Positions 8,787 to 17,364 of a stretch of 64,000 nt of DNA are shown piece after piece. Each line of letters starts with the position of its first letter. Within the stretch, counting starts at the first letter, position 1. The stretch covers positions 880,084 to 944,083 of the forward strand of contig NZ_CP012334.1 of assembly GCF_001704295.1 (NCBI RefSeq), written 5' to 3'. The notes under the pieces were generated by a model that did not search any database, was not told the origin of the DNA, and saw nothing but the letters and a program-made list of their open reading frames with translations. The DNA is from Bordetella sp. H567. GTDB taxonomy: Bacteria; Pseudomonadota; Gammaproteobacteria; Burkholderiales; Burkholderiaceae_B. The translations under genes were made by a program, and so were the position numbers.

Positions 8787-9310
8787 CAATACCCTCCCAG
8801 GTCGCGCAGGTCCATATGGCCGCTTTCCAGGTCGATGTCCGTGCGGAACAGGAATTCCAGGGGATGCGGCACGCACCACAGCATGCCCTTGATCTCCAGG
8901 CTGAGTACGTTGTGGTGTTCGAGCGTGCCGGTGTCGGTCACGCAGCGCACTTCGACCGACGAATCGAGGATGCGCGGTTCGAAGGACGCGATGGCGCGGC
9001 GGATGGAGTCCTCGACGTCGATCCAGTCGATGTCCGACATGCGCTTGCCCGCCATCGCGCGTACGCCGTAGTTCAGCACCGAGGCGGCCACGGGACGGTG
9101 GGCGTCCAGGTCGTCGGTGGTCTCCAGGTTCACCGTATTCAGCAGCCAGCGCAGGTCGCGCAGCACGACTTCGCGCAGCTGGGCGTGCGTCAGCATCGAC
9201 GATTCGCGCGGCTCTTCGCGCCTGCCCGGTTCATCGTCCAGCAGGCGGTCGAGCAGCGAGGGCTGCAGGCGATCGCGCGCGGCAAGCGCTCGGGTATCGC
9301 TATGGCCCAT
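8786..9310 (-). CDS. tssE: T6SS baseplate subunit TssE (gp25-like)
   Basis: TssE is the gp25-like component that starts sheath polymerisation at the baseplate. The 174-residue protein has the family opening (RLQPSLLDRLLDDEPG), the conserved ASVLNYGVRAMAGK segment, the IRRAIASFEPRILDSSVEV core with the glutamate and arginine of the EPR motif, and a C-terminal beta hairpin. It overlaps tagJ upstream by 11 bases and tssF downstream by one base. Confidence 0.94.
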   Translation of the reverse strand: MGHSDTRALAARDRLQPSLLDRLLDDEPGRREEPRESSMLTHAQLREVVLRDLRWLLNTVNLETTDDLDAHRPVAASVLNYGVRAMAGKRMSDIDWIDVEDSIRRAIASFEPRILDSSVEVRCVTDTGTLEHHNVLSLEIKGMLWCVPHPLEFLFRTDIDLESGHMDLRDLGGY

Positions 9311-10124
9311 CGGCGTGCTCCACGGCGCGGATGTCCAGCAAGGCGTATTCGCCCTGGTCTGTCAGCCACATCTTCTGCCCCAGGCCGGTGTAGGTGTCGC
9401 CGTGCAGGGGCTCCCATTGGGTCAGGCGGCCCAGGCGGATGCGCTCGTCCTGGTCCGCCATGCGGCGGCCAGCCGGCGCCGGATAGCGCGCGGGTATCAG
9501 CGCATGCAGCACGCGGGCGTCCGCCAACGTGATCTCGGCCTGCGCCCAGATCACGTCGCACAGTGCTTCGGGCCCGACCAGGCGTACCTTGCGCAGATAG
9601 GAAAAGGGTAGCCACGCGTAATGCTCACCCTGGATGAATTCGAAAATGGGTCCCAGGCGGCTGTCGCCGTCGCAGACCCACGGAAATCGCAGCGGCCCTG
9701 CCTCGCCCGTGTGTTCCAGCGTGCCCGACAGCGGTTCGGCGTCCTCCAGCGCCTGGGCGCGCAGCGCCGCCGCGCGGGTAACGTCTACCGTGTCGTGCCG
9801 CAGGGCCGCCAGCAGCTGGTCCAGCCACGACGGGCGCGGCCCGGGCACGGCCGGGTCTGCCTGGCCCGCCAGCACCGCCTCGCGCTGGCGCTCCGCCGCG
9901 ATGGCGCGGTCGTACATCAGGGCGGTGGGCGCGGCCTGCGGGTTCAGTTCGGCGCACAGCTTGAGCTGTTCGGCCGCGCGTTCCCATTCCCCCTGCACCG
10001 CCAGCAGCTGGAACAATTGCGCGCGCAGATCCGCATCGCCGGGCTGGCGGCGGATCCGCGCGGCCACCGTATCCATGTGGGCCGCGATGCTGGCGGTATG
10101 AAGCGGAACGGCGGTCGTGGCCAT
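9300..10124 (-). CDS. tagJ: T6SS accessory protein TagJ (ImpE family)
   Basis: TagJ (ImpE/SciE family) binds the N-terminal helix of TssB in some T6SSs and may help ClpV work on the sheath. The 274-residue product has a TPR-like N-terminal half (residues 1-90, with RAQLFQLLAVQGEWERAAEQL) and a beta-rich C-terminal half containing GPIFEFIQGEHYAWLPF. The frame is open back into hcp, but the ATG at 10124 lies five bases after the hcp stop and gives the normal length. A Shine-Dalgarno sequence is weak here, so translation may be coupled to hcp. Confidence 0.9.
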   Translation of the reverse strand: MATTAVPLHTASIAAHMDTVAARIRRQPGDADLRAQLFQLLAVQGEWERAAEQLKLCAELNPQAAPTALMYDRAIAAERQREAVLAGQADPAVPGPRPSWLDQLLAALRHDTVDVTRAAALRAQALEDAEPLSGTLEHTGEAGPLRFPWVCDGDSRLGPIFEFIQGEHYAWLPFSYLRKVRLVGPEALCDVIWAQAEITLADARVLHALIPARYPAPAGRRMADQDERIRLGRLTQWEPLHGDTYTGLGQKMWLTDQGEYALLDIRAVEHADGP

Positions 10125-10129
10125 GGGGA

Positions 10130-10618
10130 TCAGCCGACTTCCTTGTTCTGCTTGATATCCCAGGCCACCAGGGTTTCGGCGCCCTTGCCGCCCTGGTCGG
10201 TCTGCTCCCAGTATTGCTGCTTGACCTTGGCGGCCTGGAAGGCGAAGTTGGCGATCACGCCGGCGTCCGAACCGCCGTCGCCGGACAACTGCACGGAGGA
10301 CACCAGCACGTCTTCCAGGGTGATCTTGGAATACTCGATCTGCGTGCCGCCCGCCTTGCACATGGACAGCTGCACCATGTTCAGGTGCTTGCCGCTGGCG
10401 CAGTGCTTCATGACCGCGGGCGCGGCCTTGTCGATGCGTGCCACCACGTGCAGGTCGTTGAAGCTTGCCTTGCCCGCGCCCAGGCCGCCGCCGCTCGACA
10501 GATTGCCGGGCTGGGTGGCACCCCAGGAAAACGACAGTACGTCGGTCCAATCCTTGTGATTGGCATCTTTCGATTCGCCATTGGCGCCATCGATCTTCAT
10601 GAAAATATCAACAGCCAC
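10130..10618 (-). CDS. hcp: T6SS inner-tube protein Hcp
   Basis: Hcp hexamers stack to form the secreted tube of the T6SS. The 162-residue protein reads VAVDIFMKIDGANGESKD from a GTG at 10618. A strong AGGAG at 10625-10629 lies six bases ahead of that GTG and decides the start, since the frame is open upstream and the next ATG is inside the conserved first strand. The family core KHLNMVQLSMCKAGG and the tail SGDGGSDAGVIANFAF are present. A 237-bp gap upstream separates it from tssC, the largest in the operon, and may hold an extra promoter for this abundant protein. Confidence 0.95.
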   Translation of the reverse strand: MAVDIFMKIDGANGESKDANHKDWTDVLSFSWGATQPGNLSSGGGLGAGKASFNDLHVVARIDKAAPAVMKHCASGKHLNMVQLSMCKAGGTQIEYSKITLEDVLVSSVQLSGDGGSDAGVIANFAFQAAKVKQQYWEQTDQGGKGAETLVAWDIKQNKEVG

Positions 10619-10855
10619 TTGCTTCTCCTGATGTGAGGTCCAGTCTGGGTCCTGCTGGGAAAAAGCCACGCCGCGGGCTTTCTGCACGAGAACATCCCGG
10701 CGGAATCGGCAATGAAGAGCGCCTTCGGAGGGCACCGACCCTGTCGGATGCCCGCTCCTGGGACGTCAGGCCACCGGCGCCGCGCCCGCTGCCTCGGCAA
10801 GCCGCACGCGAGGTGCGGCCGCCCTGGCGCGGCCCCGGATGGCGTAGGGGTCCAG
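10619..10855 (-). promoter_or_regulatory. tssC-hcp intergenic region with hairpin
   Basis: This 237-bp gap is the longest inside the T6SS operon. It carries an inverted repeat at 10801-10819 (GCCGCAC, five-base loop, GTGCGGC) about 35 bp beyond the tssC stop and the hcp Shine-Dalgarno at 10625-10629. No T-tract follows the hairpin, so it looks more like an attenuating or mRNA-stabilising stem than a full terminator. A separate hcp promoter is plausible but no clear -35/-10 pair was found. Confidence 0.4.
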
Positions 10856-12358
10856 TCAGCCCTCGTTCTGCTTGAGCGAGGGCAGTTTGGACACGAGGCG
10901 CAGCGACACCGTCAGCCCTTCGAGCTGATAGTGAGGCCGCAGGAAAAACTTGGCGGCGTAATACCCGGGGTTGTCCTCGACTTCCTGCACCTGTACCTCG
11001 GCGGCGGCCAGCGGCTTGCGCGCCTTGGTTTCCTGCGAGGAATTCACCGGATCGCCGTCGACATAGTTCATGATCCAGTCGTTCAGCCAGCGCTCCATGT
11101 CGTTGCGCTCGCGGAAGGAGCCGATCTTGTCGCGCACGATGCACTTCAGGTAATGCGCGAAGCGGCAGCAGGCGAACAGGTAGGGCAGGCGCGCCGAAAG
11201 CTTGGCGTTCGCGGCGGCATCCGCGTCGTAGTAATCGTGCGGCTTCTGCAGCGACTGCGCGCCGATGAAGGCGGCGAAGTCCGTGTTCTTGCGATGCACC
11301 AGCGGCATGAAGCCATTCTTCGCCAGTTCGGCCTCGCGGCGGTCGCTGATGGCGATTTCGGTGGGGCATTTCATGTCCACGCCGCCGTCATCGGTGGGGA
11401 AGGTATGGCAGGGCAGGTTCTCCACCGCGCCGCCGGACTCCACGCCGCGTATCGAGGTGCACCAGCCGTACAGCTTGAACGACCGATTGATATTGGCCGC
11501 CATGGCGTAGGCCGAATTGGCCCAGGTGTAGCGGTCATGGTTGGAGCCGTCGGTGTCTTCCTCGAAATCGAAATCGTCGACGGGGTTGGTGCGCGCGCCG
11601 TAGGGCAGGCGCGCCAGGAAACGCGGCATGGCCAGGCCGATGTAGCGCGAGTCCTCGGATTCGCGCAGGCTGCGCCAGGCGGCGTACTCGGTGTTGGTGA
11701 AGATCTTGGTCAGGTCGCGCGGGTTGGCCAGCTCCTGCCAGGTGTCCATCTGCATGACGTTGGGCGATGCGCCCGCGATGAAAGGGCAGTGCGCCGCGGC
11801 GGCGATGCGCCCCATCTCGCCCAGCAGTTCCACATCCGGCGGGCTGTGGTCGAAGTAGTAATCGCCCACAAGGCAGCCGATGGGCTCGCCGCCGAACTGG
11901 CCGTACTCTTCTTCGTACACGCGCTTGAAGATGGGGCTTTGATCCCAGCCGACGCCCTTGTGGCGCTTGAGCGTGCGGCCCAGTTCCTGCTTGGAAATGC
12001 ACATCACGCTGATCTTCAGCAACTCGTCCGTCTCGGTGTTGGAGACCAGGTAGTGCAGCCCGCGCCAGGCGCCTTCCAGCTGCTGGAAGTCCGCGTGGTG
12101 CATGACCAGGTTGATCTGCTCGGACATCTTGCGGTCGATCTCGGCGATGATCGCCTGGATCGTGCGATAGGCGTCCGAGGACAGGCCGACGCCGCTGTTC
12201 TCCAGCGCCTGGTGCGCCAGGGTGCGGACGGCATGCTCCACTGCTTCGCGCGCCTGCTCGGTCTTGGGCTTGAATTCCTTTTTCAGCAGGGCGGACAGGT
12301 CGTCCGCTTCCAGCGCTTCGTCGACGCGGTTCGCCGCGCGTTGGGCCGTTGCGGTCAT
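10856..12358 (-). CDS. tssC: T6SS contractile sheath large subunit TssC
   Basis: TssC (VipB) forms the contractile sheath with TssB. The product is 500 residues from the ATG at 12358. Another ATG four codons upstream lacks a Shine-Dalgarno and itself contains the GGAGAA (12363-12368) that serves the second ATG, so the shorter form is preferred. Family hallmarks are QQLEGAWRGLHYLVSNTET, CLVGDYYFDHSPPDVELL, PFIAGASP and the C-terminal NPGYYAAKFFLRPHYQLEG. It follows tssB closely. Confidence 0.96.
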   Translation of the reverse strand: MTATAQRAANRVDEALEADDLSALLKKEFKPKTEQAREAVEHAVRTLAHQALENSGVGLSSDAYRTIQAIIAEIDRKMSEQINLVMHHADFQQLEGAWRGLHYLVSNTETDELLKISVMCISKQELGRTLKRHKGVGWDQSPIFKRVYEEEYGQFGGEPIGCLVGDYYFDHSPPDVELLGEMGRIAAAAHCPFIAGASPNVMQMDTWQELANPRDLTKIFTNTEYAAWRSLRESEDSRYIGLAMPRFLARLPYGARTNPVDDFDFEEDTDGSNHDRYTWANSAYAMAANINRSFKLYGWCTSIRGVESGGAVENLPCHTFPTDDGGVDMKCPTEIAISDRREAELAKNGFMPLVHRKNTDFAAFIGAQSLQKPHDYYDADAAANAKLSARLPYLFACCRFAHYLKCIVRDKIGSFRERNDMERWLNDWIMNYVDGDPVNSSQETKARKPLAAAEVQVQEVEDNPGYYAAKFFLRPHYQLEGLTVSLRLVSKLPSLKQNEG

Positions 12359-12372
12359 GGTGTTCTCCATCG

Positions 12373-12957
12373 TTATTGATTGGCGTCGCGGCCGGCGCGG
12401 GTTTCGCCGTCCGCATCCGTCGCGGCGTCCGGCCCCGCCTTCGTCCCGGCCTCGGCGGGCTTGGGCGAGGCGGCCAGCGCGTTCAGGAGCGCGGGATCTT
12501 CGAGCACCTTGCCGATCAGCTCCTCGGCGCCCGTCTTGCCGTCCATATACGTCAGCAGGTTCGCCAGCTGGGTGCGCGCATTGAGCAGTTCATTGAGCGC
12601 GCCCACCTTGCGCGCGACCGTCGCGGGCGAAAAGTCGTCGATGCTCTCGAAGGTGATATCGACGTTCAGGTCGCCCTCGCCGGTCAGCGTATTGGGCACG
12701 TGGAAGGCGGCGCGCGGCCGGATGGACTTCATGCGCTCGTCGAAGTTGTCGATATCGATGTTCAGGAACTTGCGCTCGCCGATATCCGGCTGCGGCGTAT
12801 CCGAACGACCGGCGAGGTCAGCCAGTACCCCCATCACGAAAGGCAGCTGCACCTTGCGTTCCGCGCCGTAGATTTCGACGTCGTATTCGATCTGTACGCG
12901 GGGCGCGCGGTTGCGCGCGATGAATTTCTGGCCGCTGCCTTTCAGAGTGGTTGCCAT
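12373..12957 (-). CDS. tssB: T6SS contractile sheath small subunit TssB
   Basis: TssB (VipA) is the sheath partner of TssC. The 194-residue protein contains the conserved VQIEYDVEIYGAERKVQLPF segment near residue 21, FDERMKSIRPR, and a helical C-terminal half including ELIGKVLEDPALLNAL. The last 30 residues are a charged, alanine-rich extension. GGAGAA lies just upstream of the ATG. TagJ, encoded downstream, would be expected to bind the N-terminal helix of this protein. Confidence 0.96.
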   Translation of the reverse strand: MATTLKGSGQKFIARNRAPRVQIEYDVEIYGAERKVQLPFVMGVLADLAGRSDTPQPDIGERKFLNIDIDNFDERMKSIRPRAAFHVPNTLTGEGDLNVDITFESIDDFSPATVARKVGALNELLNARTQLANLLTYMDGKTGAEELIGKVLEDPALLNALAASPKPAEAGTKAGPDAATDADGETRAGRDANQ

Positions 12958-12989
12958 GCGGTTCTCCTGGTAGAGCTGGATACGGGGTG

Positions 12990-14045
12990 TCAGGGCGCGG
13001 GCCTGCCGTCGGCGTCACGGGGCAGCAGCAGTTCGAACTGCTCCAGCCCTTGGGGCGCCAGGTTGCGGATGATGTCGTGGAAACTGAGCGGAATCAGCTG
13101 CTGGGCCCGCCGGATCACATAGGGCGCGGGATGGCCGGGCTCGTGCACTTCGAAGTAGGCGCAGACCTTGGTCAGCATGGCCATCGCTTCGTCGCGCGTA
13201 TGGATCTGCGCGTCCTGCCAGCGCACGCCATCGGCGCCGGATGCCGCGCGCGCCGGGGCGGCGTCCGGCACGGCGCCGGTGCCATGCGCCTGCCCGTCCG
13301 TCGCCGCGGCGGTCGCCGGGACGCCGTCGGGCAGTTCCTGCGCGACGATATCCAGCCCGCGCAGGATGGCCGCGTAGTCCGGTATCCATTCGCCGCCCAG
13401 CCGTCCGGCGACCATGTCCTGTATCCGCCGCAGCGTGCGGGCGGCGGTCAGCAAGCCGTCCAGGTGCGGGTCGCCGGCTTGCCTGGCCTGGCGCATTTGT
13501 TCGACCAGGTGGGCGCGGCCGCCCGGATAGGCGTCGGCCTGCGCGCGGCTGCCGTCCAGGATGGATTCCGCCTCGCGCAGACTCAGTTTGCCGTGGACGC
13601 CTTCCACCAGGGTGGCCGAACGCGCGCTGCGCGCACAGCCCTGGACGTCCCCCAGCGAGGCAAGGGCATTCATGCGCGGCAGCGGGTCGTTCTCGCCCAC
13701 GCTGTCCAGGCGCGGATGCACCGCGTCCCAATAGCGTTCCAGCGCGTCGGCGCACAGCGTCAGGCCGTCGGCGTAGCCGGCCAGCCCGCGCGTCTCGGTC
13801 CACGCGCGGGTGAGGTGGCTGATGACGCGGATATCGCGCGTGCGTTCGAGCAGGGCCAGCGCCTGTTTTTCGACGTCCCGCCAATCGGGCGCCTGCGCCG
13901 GGATGATGGTGCTCCCGAACTGCTGTTCGCTGCGTTCGGCGGCCGATTGCTGCAGCCGCAGAAAGTCCGCGTCGTACTCGAGGTCCTCCCCGCACGGCAG
14001 CCGAGGGTCGAGCGTGCTCAGTATTTCGGCGAATTCCATGGTCAT
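12990..14045 (-). CDS. tssA: T6SS protein TssA
   Basis: TssA guides assembly of the baseplate, tube and sheath. From the start used here the product is about 351 residues: an ImpA N-terminal domain (about 10-110, with LDPRLPCGEDLEYD and a conserved tryptophan), a long helical middle, and a C-terminal region with PLSFHDIIRNLAPQGLEQFELL. The frame is open 15 codons further upstream; MTMEF at 14045 or MEF at 14039 look more natural, but no strong Shine-Dalgarno chooses between them. It is the first gene of the minus-strand T6SS operon. Confidence 0.9.
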   Translation of the reverse strand: MTMEFAEILSTLDPRLPCGEDLEYDADFLRLQQSAAERSEQQFGSTIIPAQAPDWRDVEKQALALLERTRDIRVISHLTRAWTETRGLAGYADGLTLCADALERYWDAVHPRLDSVGENDPLPRMNALASLGDVQGCARSARSATLVEGVHGKLSLREAESILDGSRAQADAYPGGRAHLVEQMRQARQAGDPHLDGLLTAARTLRRIQDMVAGRLGGEWIPDYAAILRGLDIVAQELPDGVPATAAATDGQAHGTGAVPDAAPARAASGADGVRWQDAQIHTRDEAMAMLTKVCAYFEVHEPGHPAPYVIRRAQQLIPLSFHDIIRNLAPQGLEQFELLLPRDADGRPAP

Positions 14046-14560
14046 AGTTATCAGGCGTTGCCCTCGTGGGGGCGTTGCCGGTACACGCAACCCGGTGTCC
14101 GTCTGGATCTAGTCTGTCCGTGTGGCTCGTCACGGAATGCGAATTCTATGCAGTCGGATTAGTCTGACTATGGCAACTCACACACGCTGTTTTTTCTTAC
14201 GATTGCTTAACACCCGCGAAAAATTTAGAACAATTTCTTCGCTCGAAAGTTGACGTCCTGTAATGAAACTTACGTAGTTCATAGGCTCGTCTCTAGGTGC
14301 AGACAAAGCCACGGCAACAAATCGGAATTTTGGATTTCTACGATCGCTAACATTTAAAGGTGACTAAGTATTTCGATATCGTAAAAAGGACAAACGCTTG
14401 TGAGCCGACTTCTCCTGGTCTTGCAAGCTGTTTAGAATCGCCCGTCTCGCGCATCGGCAGCGATGGTGCGGCGATTCACTGACGCACGGCGTACGCGCGT
14501 AACCCTCACAAGAAGAAGATAGGGGCGACCGCGGTGGACGCTGTCTCTCGAGGAGAAGAG
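14046..14560. promoter_or_regulatory. AT-rich divergent promoter region between tssA and vgrG
   Basis: This 515-bp stretch separates the two halves of the T6SS locus. Its middle (about 14150-14440) is strikingly A+T-rich for this genome, with runs such as TGTTTTTTCTTACGATTGC and AAAAATTTAGAAC. It should contain the promoters for tssA (leftward) and vgrG (rightward). No convincing sigma-54 site or single best -35/-10 pair was found by eye. The base composition fits a silenced or tightly controlled promoter. The long ORF on the opposite strand that covers its right end is a shadow of vgrG. Confidence 0.6.
14551..14555 (+). promoter_or_regulatory. vgrG ribosome binding site
   Basis: AGGAG at 14551-14555 lies five bases before the ATG at 14561 and decides the vgrG start. 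The frame is open for nine more codons upstream, but no comparable site precedes that earlier ATG. Confidence 0.7.
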
Positions 14561-16948
14561 ATGGACCGCATGGTGGACAGCGATCGGATCATCAAGGCGC
14601 ACACGCCGCTGCCGGAAGACCAGTTGCGCTTTCGCGCCATGCATGGCGCCGAAACGATCTCGCAACTGTTCGAGTTCGAGCTCGACCTGGTGGCCGAGTC
14701 CTATACCCTGGACATGAAGGCGCTGCTGGGCAAGCCCATGACGCTGGAAATCGAAACGCCAGGCGGCACGCCCCGTTTCCTGAGCGGCGAGGTCACGCGC
14801 TGCGTGCTGGTGGGGCGCGATACCGACGGCGGCGGCTACTACGTGTATCGCGCCACGCTGCGCCCGTGGCTGTGGTACCTGACCCAGACCTCGGACAGCA
14901 AGATCTTCCAGAACAAGAGCGTGCCGGACGTGATACGCGAGGTGCTCGCGGACTACAAGTATCCCGTCGAGTTCAAGCTGGCCGACAGCTATCGCACGTG
15001 GGAATACTGCGTGCAATACCAGGAGACGGACTTTGCCTTCGTCAGCCGCCTGATGGAACACGAGGGCATCTACTATTGGTTCCGCCACGACAACGGCAAG
15101 CACACGCTGGTACTGGCCGACGACGTGACGCAGCACGAAGCCGTTCCCGGCTACGAAAGCATTCCGTACTACGGACCGGACCGCAACGCCGTGCCGCGCG
15201 AGGACTACGTCTACGAATGGGAGCTGGCCGAGCAGATCACGCCCGGCGCCTTCGCCACCACCGACTACCATCCCCTGACGCCGGCCGCCAGCCTGGAGGC
15301 GCGACGCAACAACCCCGGCGCGCACGATAACGGCGACCTGGAAATGTACGAATGGCAGGGCGGCTATACCAACCCGGAGGACGCGGAGCACTACACGCGC
15401 GTGCGACTGGAGTCGCTGCAGTGCCAGCGCGAGGAAAGCCGCGGGTCCTGCAATGCGCGCGGACTGGCCCCGGGCCATCTGTTTACGCTGCGCAATCATC
15501 CGCGCCAGGCCGAGAACCGCGAATACCTGGTCGTCGGCGCGTACTACCGCATGCGCGAAGCCGCCTACACCACGGGTGCCGGCGAGCCCGCCACCCTGGA
15601 CATCGACTTCGTTGTCCTGCCTTCCTCCGTCCAGTTCCGCGCGCCGCGCATCACGCCGGTTCCGCGCACCCACGGTCCGCAGACGGCGACGGTGGTGGGC
15701 AAGCAGGGCGAGGAGATCTGGACCGACAACCTGGGCCGGGTCAAGGTGCAGTTCCATTGGGACCGCTACGGCAAGAAGGACGAAAACAGTTCGTGCTGGG
15801 TGCGCGTGTCCAGCCCATGGGCGGGTGGCGGCTTCGGCGGCATCCAGCTGCCGCGCGTCAACGACGAAGTCGTGGTGGACTTCATCGGCGGGCAGCCGGA
15901 CCGTCCCCTCATCATCGGCCGCGTGTACAACACCAACAACATGCCGCCCTGGAACCTGCCGGACAACGCCACGCAGAGCGGTTTCCTGAGCCGGTCCAAG
16001 AATGGCACGCCGGCCACGGCCAACGCCTTCATGTTCGAGGACCGCGCGGGCGCCGAGCGCATCTGGCTGCATGCCGAACGCAACCTGCACACCGAGGTCG
16101 AGTGCGACGAGTTCCACCACACGGACGGCGAGCGCAACACGGTCATCGGCGGCAACGACATCAAGCGGGTGCTGTGCAACCGCGATATCGACGTGACGGG
16201 CACGGACAAGCTCACCGTCGGCCAGTCGCGCACGGTGGAAGTGACCGGCCACGAGGACTACACCGTCAAGGCCTCGCGCACGGTACATGTGAAGAGCGGC
16301 CTGATGGAGGAGAAATTCGACAACGGCTTGAAGACCACGGTCGCGGCCAGCGGCGAAACGCGGGAGATCACGGGGCTGTTCGACGAAACGCTGAAAACCG
16401 GCGAAAAGATCACCGTCAGCGGCGGCGATTCCCTGCATGACGTGCAGGCCGGTACGCTGACGGCCCAGGCCACGGGCCAGGTGGTGGTGAAGTCCAGCAG
16501 CGCGGGCCTGGAAGCCACCGCCCCGCAGAAGATCCGCGTGGAGTCCACCGGCAATGCGATGGACGTCAAGTCCCAGGGGGCCATGCTGGTGCAGTCCGTC
16601 GGTTCCACCGTGGACGTGCACGGCAACGCCGACATCACGCTGAAGACGCCGACGGCCATCGTGCTGAACGCGCCCGAGGTCAAGAACATGGCGAACGGGA
16701 AATGGCTGACCACGACGCCGTACGGCCTGTCGCTGGCCGGCTTCAAGGCGGAAATCGGCGTCAGCCGCATCGCGCTGTACCGCACGACGGTCATGCTGAA
16801 TTTGTCTTTCACCAATTACTCCGCGATCAGCAATATCGGGGCGCTGACGTCGTACCGCACCTCCGGATCCAGCTACGCCTTCGATTCCATCAAAGTCCAG
16901 CAGGTCGGCTTGAAGCAATCCATGGTTGGCCTGTGGAGCATCCTGTGA
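14561..16948 (+). CDS. vgrG: T6SS spike protein VgrG (TssI)
   Basis: VgrG trimers form the tip of the T6SS tube and carry effectors. The 795-residue protein has the gp27-like base (about 1-380), an OB-fold and gp5-like segment (RVKVQFHWDRYGKKDENSSCWVR; SPWAGGGFGGIQLPRVNDEV) and a long beta-helical spike of short repeats (about 500-720). The last 80 residues (from about NMANGKW) depart from the spike repeat and end in Ser/Thr-rich and hydrophobic segments; no catalytic motif is seen there. The stop overlaps the next gene as TGATG. Confidence 0.95.
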   Translation: MDRMVDSDRIIKAHTPLPEDQLRFRAMHGAETISQLFEFELDLVAESYTLDMKALLGKPMTLEIETPGGTPRFLSGEVTRCVLVGRDTDGGGYYVYRATLRPWLWYLTQTSDSKIFQNKSVPDVIREVLADYKYPVEFKLADSYRTWEYCVQYQETDFAFVSRLMEHEGIYYWFRHDNGKHTLVLADDVTQHEAVPGYESIPYYGPDRNAVPREDYVYEWELAEQITPGAFATTDYHPLTPAASLEARRNNPGAHDNGDLEMYEWQGGYTNPEDAEHYTRVRLESLQCQREESRGSCNARGLAPGHLFTLRNHPRQAENREYLVVGAYYRMREAAYTTGAGEPATLDIDFVVLPSSVQFRAPRITPVPRTHGPQTATVVGKQGEEIWTDNLGRVKVQFHWDRYGKKDENSSCWVRVSSPWAGGGFGGIQLPRVNDEVVVDFIGGQPDRPLIIGRVYNTNNMPPWNLPDNATQSGFLSRSKNGTPATANAFMFEDRAGAERIWLHAERNLHTEVECDEFHHTDGERNTVIGGNDIKRVLCNRDIDVTGTDKLTVGQSRTVEVTGHEDYTVKASRTVHVKSGLMEEKFDNGLKTTVAASGETREITGLFDETLKTGEKITVSGGDSLHDVQAGTLTAQATGQVVVKSSSAGLEATAPQKIRVESTGNAMDVKSQGAMLVQSVGSTVDVHGNADITLKTPTAIVLNAPEVKNMANGKWLTTTPYGLSLAGFKAEIGVSRIALYRTTVMLNLSFTNYSAISNIGALTSYRTSGSSYAFDSIKVQQVGLKQSMVGLWSIL

Positions 16949-17346
16949 TGGCGGCGTGGGGCTTGCCCGGATGGGCCTGGGCGGTCATCCTCGTGCTGGT
17001 GTTGTCGGTCGTCCAGGTCGGCTTCATGCTGCGCGGCGAATTGCGCCGCCGCGCACAGGACGCGGCGCTGGTGGCGCGCCAGGACCAGGTGCGCCAGACC
17101 GGCCGCCCCGGCACGGGGGTGGTCATACGCACCACGGATACGGGCACGCGCCTGGGCGCCATCAAGTTCTTCGTCATCGACATCACGCTGCGGGTGGAAG
17201 CCCAAGGTGCCGAACCGGCTTTCGACGCCACGCTGCGCGTTCCGGTATCGCCGGTGCGCCTGGCGGAGTTCGCGGAAGGCCGCATCGTCCGGGTCCGAGT
17301 GAATCCGGACACCCGCGAGGTGGCGCTGGACCAGCGCACGGAATAG
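16948..17346 (+). CDS. Small membrane protein of the VgrG module, function unknown
   Basis: A 132-residue protein with one N-terminal transmembrane helix (about residues 8-27, WAWAVILVLVLSVVQVGFML), a short basic stretch and a soluble beta-rich domain (TGVVIRTTDTGTRLG, EFAEGRIVRVRVNPDTREV). The start overlaps the vgrG stop. I do not recognise the family. Its position between vgrG and the DUF2169 gene suggests a role in cargo loading, or in protection of the producing cell; this is inference from context only. Confidence 0.65.
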   Translation: MAAWGLPGWAWAVILVLVLSVVQVGFMLRGELRRRAQDAALVARQDQVRQTGRPGTGVVIRTTDTGTRLGAIKFFVIDITLRVEAQGAEPAFDATLRVPVSPVRLAEFAEGRIVRVRVNPDTREVALDQRTE

Positions 17347-17364
17347 CACCGTGAAGACAGCATC

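Noticed and set aside
9300-10550. Long form of tagJ reading back into hcp
   Set aside because: The first 142 codons are an out-of-frame reading of hcp; the start at 10124 gives the family length.
14432-16918. 828-codon ORF antisense to vgrG
   Set aside because: It has no ribosome site or family similarity; long antisense frames are common in GC-rich genes, and vgrG is clearly the real gene.
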